Shown here one piece after another: positions 1-9,589 of a stretch of 64,000 bases of DNA; the stretch's first letter is position 1; every line of letters begins with the position of its first letter. The notes under the pieces were generated by a model. That model saw nothing but the letters and a program-made list of their open reading frames with translations. It was not told where the DNA came from and did not search any database. The stretch lies in the NCBI GenBank assembly GCA_023653785.1, contig JAMKCH010088071.1:35162-99161 (forward strand), in the 5' to 3' direction. This DNA is from Ophioderma brevispina (Eukaryota > Echinodermata > Ophiuroidea > Amphilepidida > Ophiodermatidae). The position numbers and the translations under genes were made by a program.

Positions 1-803
1 AAAATGATGCCAGAAGGAATGTAATTGCAACCAAAATAAACACTCAAAATCCAAAGAAATGGTTTTAAAATATTGCATTTACGCATTTATGCATTTACTA
101 ATTGTTGAAGTCAATAAAAATTTGAATTTGGAAGCAAAGTATCAAGGTTTTGGTAGGAATTTGTGTTTCTTGATACTTGATACTTCAAGACCATAGAAAC
201 TCTCTGCTATACGCTCATGGTTCTCTTCTAACAAACAACATTATGTCGAATGTTATTCACTTTATCAGAACTTACTGATCATAACTTTCACCATTACCAT
301 GATTACGTAACTGTTTTCGTATATTTTAGAGTTTCTTTATGAACTTAATCGCTTTTAAAAAAAATTCACATCTGTTCAAATGTGAATAACCTATGTTTAA
401 CTAATTCTTTCACCGTTTCCCTCAACCAGAAAGTGGCACAAACTCGATTTTTGTGTTCCGCAGTAAACTGGAGTTATCTCCAGATTGAAACAAACAAATG
501 AGATTAAACAAAAAATCCTGGAAAGCCTGGTCTTTTCTCTTTAATATGATGTACAAAACGACTTACTTATGATGAGATATTATATTGAAAAAAATCGGTT
601 TCTGATTGTACCATTTTTTTTAGACAGGCTGTATTAGTTACATTCCCTTTTTTACAAAATGTAAACACCAAAAATTGTTTTCAAATTAGTGGAAGTGATT
701 TCATTATGTCTTAATATTGTTTACGCCATTGTGCCCCTTTAATAACTACAAATGTAATATATTTGTAAAAATGTAATTTGTATATGTGCACACACAAACA
801 CAC

Positions 804-905
<102 letters not shown>

Positions 906-980
906 AAAAGATTTCCTTCCGAGGACCTTTATTTGAAAGAATTTCTTTTGTGTTAGGGCCTCAAAAGTATATGTCATACA

Positions 981-1001
981 AATACACACACACACACACT
1001 C

Positions 1002-1034
<33 letters not shown>

Positions 1035-1056
1035 AACACACACACACACGCACGCA
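981..1056. repeat. CA-dinucleotide microsatellite
   Basis: CACACA repeats with a few interrupting T, A and G bases, ending in CACG repeats. The apparent open frame through this tract and the poly-T is an artefact of simple repeats (Cys-Val and poly-Lys translation). Confidence 0.95.
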
Positions 1057-1289
1057 CGCATGTTAGTAAGTTACGTTCAGATGACTATACCCTGTTTTGA
1101 AGTGCAACTCTTTCTGCCTAAAGATGTTTTAGATTGGAGTTTGAACACTTCGGTATGTTTGGGAAAATTCTTCCATTTACATCTTAAAAGGACTTGTGAT
1201 GATCTCATCAAACCTTAAGACATCAAAACCAACAACAACAACATCTGTAACACAAATTTAATATCATCAAAACTTGTTGTATATTGCTG

Positions 1290-1470
1290 CGCCGAAATAC
1301 CGGGCTATGCCGAAACGCCCGGTCTTTCGGCAGATGACCTTGCCGTACGGCAGGGGTATCTGCCGAAACGCCCGGTGTTTCGGCAATTATTCATGCCGAA
1401 AATGTGGGCTACGTCATTACCCTGCCGAACGGCAGGGTTACTTGCCGAAACAATGGGTTATCCCAGTATT
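1290..1470. repeat. Cluster of palindromic CCGAAA/TTTCGG motifs
   Basis: GC-rich stretch with repeated inverted motifs. TGCCGAAA...TTTCGGCA pairs lie at 1308-1332 and 1361-1385, each around a CGCCCGGT core, followed by CCCTGCCG/CGGCAGGG and TGCCGTACGGCA palindromes. A related cluster lies at 2355-2456. No open frame here looks like a protein. It could be the end of a MITE or a short degenerate satellite. Confidence 0.7.
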
Positions 1471-1937
1471 TCGACACAGAGGGATCCTAATTACAGCGTG
1501 CGGTTGTTGGATGTAACTAAGTTCTTATGTCAATTGGCTGTACGGACACAGGATGACACGAAATAGGTGTTTAGTTGACTTAGCTCGTACGACGGGCTAA
1601 AATTAGCTTTAAACTAATAATTTTAGGGCCCGTTCATTATTTACAAGGGAGGGGACCGGAGAAATTGAAAGATGTGTTTGGAAAATTGCATAACCATCAT
1701 TTATTGTAAAGTTACATAGGTCCTATTGCATAGAACTCCTACACCCATCCCACACACACAATTAGGTACATCATATGATTTACTGCTGATATGCAGGTAG
1801 GTGCTTGGTTTACTGAATAATAAATTTAACATGACCCCCCCTCCATCAGAAAAAAAAAATAAAATCACATAACCCCCTATTTGTGAAGTAGAAAATGGCA
1901 TAGGTCTAATCTCAATGTTTGTACTCAGCGGACCCTT

Positions 1938-2027
1938 ATAACCAAACCCTAACCTAATTCCTAACCCTAATCTTAACCCTAGGTCCTATAGGCCTTATAA
2001 CCCCAACCCTAAACCTAACCCGTGTTG
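1938..2027. repeat. Degenerate interstitial telomere-like repeats
   Basis: Several AACCCTAA-like hexamers on the plus strand (the C-rich telomere strand) are interspersed with CCTAACC, CCTAATC and CCCTAGG variants. The best-preserved units are AACCCTAACC near 1945 and 2005. The array is short and degenerate, so it is not a chromosome end. Confidence 0.6.
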
Positions 2028-2354
2028 CAACCGGCCTAATAGCCCTCCTAATCAATAAAGGGACCTTTACAATGGGATCCATATGTATATCAATGCATAT
2101 AACGTATACATTGTTTCCGAATTCGGCTACCTTGGTAAAAGAACGCGGGAATTCTTCTTCATGGGGTCTATGTGGGTGCTTTAGGTGTTACAAGATTGTA
2201 TCTACTACTATTACATAGGCTACTTGATTGTTCCTAAATGCCAAAAGCCTGATTTTTAATGAGTTTCATTGTAGAATTGTCCATAAAATCACGAAAAATG
2301 CGTAAACACGTGCTCTACACATCAACAGCACGTTATTTTTCACTTCCCTCCTCC

Positions 2355-2456
2355 TCTGCCGAATGCCCGGGTTCTTCGCCAGTTCTGAGAGGAGGGAACT
2401 TCGGCACCCGGGTATTTCGGCACCGGGTGTTTCGGCACAACAATATGCCCTTTCCT
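2355..2456. repeat. Second cluster of CCGGG/TTTCGGCA motifs
   Basis: The motif TTCGGCACCCGGG/TATTTCGGCACCGGG/TGTTTCGGCA is repeated three times within about 50 bases and shares its core with the cluster at 1290-1470. The two lie about 1 kb apart and may be two ends or two copies of the same repeat family. Confidence 0.6.
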
Positions 2457-2668
2457 GCCGTTGGTGTGAACGCCATCGCTAACGCTCAACTAGTCAAAAC
2501 TGCCTCTATTTATGTGATTAGAAAATAACGAAAGCAGGGCAGTTTTGACAAGTTGAGTGTTGGCAACGGCGCTCACGTCAGTTTTTCCCCATCAACGACA
2601 AATACGAATGAGGTCTATACACTTAAGAGTAAAGGACTGAAAAGACACTAATATTTTTTTATCCACAG

Positions 2669-3022
2669 TGGGTTCGGCACCATCAGCAAACCCAGTACCA
2701 TCAGCAAACCCATCAGCAAACCCAGTACCATCAGCAAACCCAGTTGTGAATGATGTAACCAGTAACTCATTCCAGGTCAACTTCCCAGATGAACCAACAG
2801 TTCTTCCGGAGGGCCCGATATCATCCTATGTTCTTACGATTAACGATGGTCAAACATCAAACTCTTTCGTCATCAGTTCTGAAGCAGGCTCGTCATACAC
2901 ATTTAGTGGTCTGTCGCCAGAATCAAATTATACATTAGATGTTGATGCAATTGTCACGACACCAGGCGATGGCCCGCTATTTGTGGATCTTGATATTCCA
3001 ACTCAGATCATTTCTACACCCA
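2669..3022 (+). CDS. Internal exon encoding a fibronectin type III domain
   Basis: A 354-base exon (118 codons), bounded by TTTTTTTATCCACAG before it and GTAAGT after it, with phase-1 introns on both sides. The first 25 or so residues are a low-complexity SANPVP-type repeat. The rest has FN3 features: a hydrophobic SNSFQVNF strand, a proline-rich turn, the ISSYVLTI strand, a GSSYTFSGLSPESNYTL segment carrying the typical L-x-P-x-x-x-Y signature, and a final VDAIVTT strand. FN3 domains are extracellular or structural beta-sandwich modules. The C-terminal half closely resembles the decayed exon at 12936 and the intact exon at 52125, which supports one multi-domain gene. No start, signal peptide or stop is visible. 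Confidence 0.85.
2679..2742 (+). repeat. In-frame coding minisatellite in the FN3 exon
   Basis: Tandem units of GCACCATCAGCAAACCCAGT and a shorter CATCAGCAAACC form occur inside the exon and encode Ser-Ala-Asn-Pro with alternating Val-Pro. There are about four units. All variants keep the frame, so copy-number change would only lengthen or shorten a flexible linker before the FN3 fold. Confidence 0.85.
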
Positions 3023-3115
3023 GTAAGTTTCTGAAAATTTATTTGGCAAGAGCGTTTTGTTTTTGTGTCGTCTGCAAGTAGAGTGGCACATAGGGCTTAC
3101 TTCGGCCGTGCGTGC

Positions 3116-3180
3116 GCGAACGCCTGTGTGTGTATATGTGTGCGTGCGTGTGTGTGTAACGTGTGTATGTGGGTGTGTGG
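3116..3180. repeat. GT-rich microsatellite
   Basis: Interrupted GTGTGT/GCGTGC repeat in the intron just downstream of the FN3 exon. Confidence 0.9.
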
Positions 3181-4280
3181 TAAAATTGTGTTAGCCCTGC
3201 ACTTTATTGTACACATATTACCCATTGATTATTCATACTAGGCCAGAAGAACCAGTGGCCCAAGATTCATATTGTGTGTGCACAGATTAACCACTGATTG
3301 CAGGCACTCCATACTCGTCCTTTTCTTGTCAAGAATTCCTTTCTGCTATCTAGTACATACAACCCCAGATATTTAAAATCTTTTACTTCCTTGATAGTTG
3401 TGCCATTCCTTGCGCGGATAGGAGGATGATCTACCTCTTTTAAAATTGAGAATTATACATTGTCTTCTTTGCATTTAGCCTTTTTTGGAAGAATTGCAAA
3501 AACTTATGGACGAGATCGGGGACCTCTAAAAAGATTGTGCTTAGGCCTAATGGGGGATTCAACATCCACTGTGATGTGCTGAGAGAATGACACCAAAAGA
3601 TTCAATGAAATTGGTTCTGCGCTATATCAAACAAATGTGGTGCCCAAAACCATGTTTTGGACACACCTTAGATCTGGTGAGTGCCCAGTGTGAGTGATGA
3701 TCTCGCTACTCAGATCATCATGTAGTTTCTTCCATAGTACAATGTGCTAAGCCACCTCCTATGAAAATAATCAACTTGTGGCACAGAGTACGGAATTAGT
3801 TAGTATGTCACGAACACAATTTAGAATATTTTTTATTGGTATACAGCACTTACTGTTGATGTGTACAAAGAGTTTCCAGACATGATAATGCAAAGTACTG
3901 GTTGAATCATGCAAGACTATCACATCCTCTGTCCCGTGGTAACTAAGACGCGCACTGTTAAAACAAAGCTCCAATGGTACAACGAGAACATTCAGAAGAG
4001 AGACGGATTCGGCGTCGACTTGAGCGCAGATGGAAAAGAACCAATCTGATACTGGAAGCGGCATTTAGAGCACAGAAGCGATATGTTTCTAAACTCTAAC
4101 TGATTCTACTTTTTCATCAAAAATGTATGAATGCCAGTTCAAAAGAAATGTTATAATAACCATCAGTACACTTATTAATAAGTCTGTTTCCATTCTCCCA
4201 GACTGTAATTAATATGAAGACCTCTCTAACAAGTTTTGTCAATTTAATTGATAAGTTGAGAAGATTAGGACCCAGACCTT
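3181..4280. other. Intronic or intergenic sequence without recognised features
   Basis: No exon-like open frame with splice sites and no clear repeat ends were seen. Short open frames on both strands show no domain resemblance. Confidence 0.5.
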
Positions 4281-4284
4281 AGCC

Positions 4285-5620
4285 TTATGCACTCTGCCCC
4301 CGCTCCGCTGGTGGATCTTACGCGCTCGGGCCACTTTGGAGCTGGGATAGCCTTGGCCCGTCTGCTACCCTCCCACGGGCTTTCAGCTCTGGGTCGCCGG
4401 CGCTTCCGTCGCGGCCCCGTTGGCGGATGACGTTGCTGCCCACGTAGCCGAGCTCCTTCGTGGTGCTAGTCCGGGCCCTGTCCGGGGCCACCTCGGGGGT
4501 TGAGGCCTATGGTCTATGCCAGTTAGGCGCTGGGTAAGTAGCCTTGGTCGTCCTGGCTCTTAGGCTATGGTGGTAGGCTTACTGCTACTAGCATGGTCCG
4601 CTGTCTCCCTTGGGGAACCTGGACTCTGGCTATGATGCAGACTTCGCTGCTCCCATCCTGGGGATCAGCGGGGGCTAGCGCCTATTCCGAGTCGGGGATA
4701 GTGACGGTTGCCGTCTGGCGTTGTCTTGTTCCCCCTTGGGGTCTAGACCGTATCACAGCTTTGGCATGTTACTGGTTTTGGGTCTTTACCCTGGCTTCCT
4801 TGGGAGGTCGCCCTTTACCCCCCATTCCTTTAGCCTTGGCGGTCTTTGGGGGACTTTCGCCTTGGCCTAGGCCTTTGGGCTTTCATCGCCTAGCTTTGAT
4901 TCTCGATTAGACCCCTTCATCTTAACCCCCCTTCGGGGTAGCTGCCCTTGGTTCTTCCCACGCGGCTTGGCTGGGCCCTTGTTCGGGCCTAGCCTGGCCT
5001 AGGGCTGATGCCATGCTGCTTGGGGTTTACCTTGGCCCCTCGGGGTGGTTATGAGGCCTGTGCTACGCTGGATCTGGTGGGCCCCTCCAGGGGCTTCACT
5101 GGGCCGGCAAGGCCTGGGGTAGGGGCTTTATGTCGTTCTCCCTTTGGCTTTTATCCACCCCGTATGGGGGACTCTGATCTTCGCCTTGGCTGTCCTCCCT
5201 TGCCCTCCGTCCTCACTTTTGTGCGGGCGCGAGACCATCGGCCTACTGCCGGCTGGTGCCCTCCGGGCCTAGCCGCTCTTTCTTTGCCCGGTCTCGGGCT
5301 TTGGTCATTGAGTCTTGAACGCGGATATGCTCGGGTCCCTCATTGGGGCTTGGCTTCCCACCCAGGTGGATGCCTCGCCCCCCTCTGGGCTCTGTTTTTC
5401 CTGCACGCTGGTGGTTGGCCCGCTCTGTTGCCTACCTTACCCGGTGCTCCAGGCCTTACTCCTAGCCCTTGAGTCCTTTCGACTTCGCCTGGACACTGCC
5501 TCTGTTGGATCTCCGGTGTCTTGACCGTTGAATCCCTTCTCCCCGTTTGTTCGGGGGGTGGGGCTGGCGCTTTGCAGTTCTCCGCACATTCCTTGGCTCC
5601 CAGCTCCTGCTCTTCTAATG
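4285..5620. other. GC-rich block with strong strand asymmetry
   Basis: About 1.3 kb of GC-rich sequence in an AT-rich neighbourhood, very poor in A on the plus strand (sampled lines have about 5-8 A in 60 bases) while C, G and T are each near a third. Edges are fairly sharp near 4285 and 5620. Short recurring words include CTTGGCC, GGCCTAGG and TTTGGGG. Open frames (4593-4910 and 5008-5472 on plus, 5437-5691 on minus) give no recognisable protein. Strand-skewed composition is typical of retroelement genomes or repeats replicated with strand bias, so an unclassified mobile element is the leading but unproven idea. Confidence 0.6.
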
Positions 5621-5624
5621 CCGA

Positions 5625-7506
5625 TATAGCCCACTCCTGAGTCCTCCCCTATGATTGACGGAGCATTTGCACATGCGTAATTTCCAACCACTTTTCAGCC
5701 GATGATTTCAAATATCATCATGAAGTTTCCAAAGCAATCTTGTTGTCCCTGGGATTTCCATACCCTCTGGCCTGTCAAAGAAAATGTACATGTTTGCTGC
5801 CTGCTCTCACCAAAATTGTAAACACCTCACTGTCATCTGGTTTATCTCCATCTAATTTGAAAAGTCTGTCATAATTCCGGTCATCAAGAACCCACTTTAT
5901 ATCCCGATTTACTTAGAGCTACAGGCTGGTCGCAACATAAGTTTTTTGTCCCAAAATCGTCGAAAAAAGCCTACACGCCACGTTAACAGCCCCGTGGACA
6001 GCAATGGCCTGGTGAAAAAAGTTTCAATCTACAGAACATCTACAGAACACATCCAGAACACCCTAAGACAACGTCTGCATGTGTTTCAAAATCTGGTTCA
6101 ACAAACCAGATTCCTGGCAAGTGGTTCTGCAAGTGTTCCTCTGAACCCCTGTCGAACACAAGCAGAACACTTCCCAACGCGTCGTGTGTTTCTAAACAAA
6201 TTTGCAGTGTTGGCTCTGGGTCTACAGCGCTGCTGAATCGCCGCCATCATGGTGCAACACTCACACAAAGAAGCTGGACACAGTACTCATCGAGACCTTG
6301 AGAATCATTACTGGTTGCCTCCGTCTCACCCAATATGGGTTCTAACAGTGCTGTTCAGCCCACGCCCAAACTGGGAATAAGGCTTGCGGACACACAAGCA
6401 CCTGCGGCATAACACTGTCAAAAAATCGCACCAGCTCGGAAGACAGAGACTGTGATCTCGCGAACTGTTCTGTCGACACGCTGCATACTAAAATCTCCAG
6501 CTCCCCATTCAATATCTTACAGGCATGGAATAATGCCTGGCTAGATAATTCAAGACCAACAACTTCACTCTTACACCTTTGACAGAACTACCAACCTGGT
6601 AGCAATCTTCCACGCAAGGAATGCAATGGCGGATCCAGGATTTGAAAACTGATCAAAAATGACAGGGAGGGCGATGAAAGGATGTTTTGTAACTGGTCCA
6701 AAATAGCTCAAAAGGGGTGATTTTGCAAGAATTTGCAGAAATTACAGGGGGGGGGGGGGAGCGCGCGCCCCCTCCGCCCCTCCCTGGACCGGCATGGAGT
6801 GGGTCACCTTAAACCGAATCGCACAGGAGGCGGTCGCTTCAACAGCAATATGCACCGATGGGACTGCGACCATATCCAGCCTGTAATGTGGCTCTCCATC
6901 AAAAACTGCGGATCACATTCTCAATGAGTGCCCTACCTTTCGTCCACAGGTTGAAATAGACGTCTAAAACCCCAACCAATCAACAGTGAGCTGGCTCCGC
7001 CGTCTACAACATATAGCTGCTGCCTCATACGCAAGAAAAGAGAAGTAGTATACTAGGAAAAGGTGGGACACCCCCCTGTTGACTTTCCATGTGCATGATG
7101 TGTCATGACTAGAAAAGCTCTAGACTAAGTCCTGAGTCTAGATCTATATTTTGATTAGCTAGGATGCCACGACCTAGCAGCCTGCCTAGGCCCTGAGCCC
7201 AGCGGAGATCAGATAGGTTTTAGCCTAGCTGCAGTAGCACCTAACAGCTTAGGCCACTCCCGGGGCCACCTCGTCACAGAACTTGGAGGGTGAATGCATG
7301 AATCAGTGTCTCATCATGCTCATCGATCGCAGTGGTTACATGGAGCTGGTGTAGGCCTATTTATGGACGTCGTCCACGGGTCCATACTGCATGCTACTGC
7401 ATGTTAAATGTAGGAATACGGAGAGAATAGGTGGCTCATCGAAATCTCTACGAGCATTCATGTACACGTTCACACGCCTGAAGCTGCCTGGTACACTACA
7501 GTCACG
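5625..7506. other. Gene-free stretch; possible short inverted-repeat element near 6623-6795
   Basis: No supported exon. At 6623 the words ATGGCGGATCCAGGAT, and near 6780-6797 TCCCTGGACCGGCAT, are imperfect inverted repeats around a G-run and CG-rich core, as in short non-autonomous DNA transposons. No target-site duplication was verified. The rest shows nothing recognisable. Confidence 0.35.
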
Positions 7507-7515
7507 GACTGAGAG

Positions 7516-7701
7516 GGGTGTTTCCAGAAGGTGACACCCTTTTCTGACATACCTTTCTGACACCCTATGAATTCGGAAACCGTAACGGAATAAACACATA
7601 AACCGTGTGGTTTATTTCCCGTTAAGGTCCGTTAAGGTTTTCGATTCATAGGGTTGTCAGAAAAGTATGTCAGAAAAGGGTGTAACCTTATGGAAACACC
7701 C
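7516..7701. mobile_element. MITE copy 1, 9-bp target-site duplication
   Basis: A 186-base near-palindromic element starting GGGTGTTTCC and ending GGAAACACCC. Its inverted arms include GACACCCTTTTCTGACATAC, the CCCTATGAATTCGGAAACC word and their reverse complements on the right. Flanks are GACTGAGAG (7507-7515) and GACTGATAG (7702-7710), a 9-base duplication with one mismatch. It is too short to code for anything, so it is non-autonomous. Similar copies lie at 8062-8227 and 21697-22441. A 9-bp duplication and a terminal G fit the Mutator/MuDR superfamily. Confidence 0.85.
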
Positions 7702-8061
7702 GACTGATAGTACCGTCATGAGTAGTCTGGTAGTGTTTTGCACAAGGGCATGGCCCAGTCTAAAAGTCCGGTTCCTCTTACGGCCAGGTTTTGTTTGTTT
7801 ACTCCCGTGGATTTATGCCGTAGGCCTATGTGTAGTCTATGACTATGATGTATGTGTGTATTTTTAACTTTGAGTTTTTGCAATAGAACTTAGAATAGAC
7901 AATTTATTGGATAAATTCACAAATCTGGTCCAGTTAACTTGCAGCTATTTCATGTATTAATACAATGACATGATTTGGTTGGCCATTAAAAAACTTACCA
8001 GGCTAAGCTTAGGGCTTGGCTAGGAGGGAGGACTGCAGCCCGGGAACTGCAGCTCTGCAAG

Positions 8062-8227
8062 GGGAGTTTCCGTAACCTGACCCATCTGACACACTTTTTT
8101 TTTCTGATACACTATGTATTCGGAAACCCTTCACGGAATAAAGCACAGATTTATTCCGTTAAGGTTTCCGATTCATAAGTGTGTAAAACGTGGTGTCCCA
8201 GGTGTGGTCAGGTTTACGGAAACTCCC
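8062..8227. mobile_element. MITE copy 2, same family
   Basis: A 166-base element with terminal inverted repeats GGGAGTTTCCGTAACCTGAC and GTCAGGTTTACGGAAACTCCC. The interior shares the TATTCGGAAACC and GGTTTCCGATTCAT inverted words with copy 1. Flanks are CTCTGCAAG (8053-8061) and GCCTGCAAG (8228-8236): nine bases with two mismatches, the last seven identical. It lies 360 bases from copy 1. Confidence 0.85.
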
Positions 8228-8309
8228 GCCTGCAAGCCTCTGACATGGCCTATCCCGCCTAAAGAATTTCTATGGCTTTCATGTCATGAATTTGATATAT
8301 AAGTCAATA

Positions 8310-9470
8310 TCAACTCATTGCCAAATTTATTGAGAAGGACTCACATTCAGGTAATACAGCATGTTGGCAACATGATCTGTGAGCCCTTGCAATCTGCATA
8401 CAAAGCTCAAATCCTTAACCTTGATCGAATCAGGTTGTCTTTTTGCTTTGACTTGAGTGCTTGCCTTCGTAACCAATTGACCATATACTTGATTATCACA
8501 TGCACTACTCTTGCCTGATTTAGATCTATCTCACTGACCGTAGTACCCGAGTGATGTTAACAGTGAATGTCCAGACATGTAGTCAAAAATTTTCACAACT
8601 ATCTGTTTTTCATCAGAGCTCCATTGTGGGCCTGCAAGGTTTCATATGATACCATCCATTCGGGACATTATTAGGAACCATCTGTTATCTTTCCCTCGTA
8701 TGCTGATGATCTGTCAGCTTTTCTGAGTTTAATTCACAACGATTCCAGGTGATCGTGAGCAAGCGTCCTCGAAAACTTTCAAGCTGTATAATCTGACATA
8801 AATACCTGCTTGTCCAAAAACACCTGCTGCAGATAATCAAGAAAAGGAAGAATGTATTGTCTTTGCCACCTTTGGTGGTTTGAAAAAAAAAACAAAAACC
8901 CCGCTGTTTCTGCATCTGTGTGTGTAACGAACCTTAAGGTTATGTTTGATTGCACCATGAAGTCTATCATTGGTGATATCTGTAGAAGTGTAAATTAAAC
9001 CATATGCGTAACTGGTGTAGTCGAAGGTTTTGTCACTTTTGGAGCTTCAACTATGCTGTACGATCGTTGGTCTTGTCCCGCATTGGAGAATCGAACAATT
9101 GGTGTCATAATATTAATTTAGTAGCTCACTTGAGAAGTTGTGTAAGAGTATTGTCCTATTTTAACTCATCAGCCATATACCCTCATGTCCGAGATTATCT
9201 GAACTGATTGCAAGGTGGACCAATTGCCTGGGTCAGCAGATAACTCACCTACCCCTGGATAACTATTGGCCGTGGTGAACTAAAATGTGCCAATTTGTTT
9301 AATTTTACTTAGTCATTGTGTCGCTGATCACTAACTGCAAGCACACTCAACACTCTGTTGTGCCATCCAAGTATAATTATAAATTGTTTGTGAAACTCTT
9401 GTAATATTTTTATCTTTGTTGTATACCATCAATTTTTTGCATCATGGGTGCTTTTCAGTTATCGTTGAAG
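8310..9470 (+). mobile_element. Decayed LINE fragment: reverse transcriptase part, CR1/L2-like
   Basis: Pieces of a non-LTR reverse transcriptase appear in order but in shifting frames. A segment ending EPLQSAYKAQ at about 8320-8410 corresponds to the region before the first aspartate. A degenerate tyrosine-Ala-Asp-Asp catalytic motif occurs near 8700. NLGVMFD-like residues lie near 8935, and VRSLVLSRI, from the RT C-terminal thumb, near 9060. Stops and frameshifts break it throughout. It is followed after a short gap by a second LINE remnant in the same orientation, so the two could be one rearranged element or two insertions. Confidence 0.6.
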
Positions 9471-9589
9471 CCGTGGTGGCAAGCACACAAAACGTAGATT
9501 GCTACGAGGACTTGCATCATAAAATCAGGTTAACACATAAATAAAAGTACTTAATTAAGGTCAAATAGTACCAAAATGAAGTACGCTTT

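Noticed and set aside
4593..5472. Open frames in the GC-rich block as genes
   Set aside because: High GC and scarcity of A lower stop-codon frequency. The translations have no domain and no splice context.
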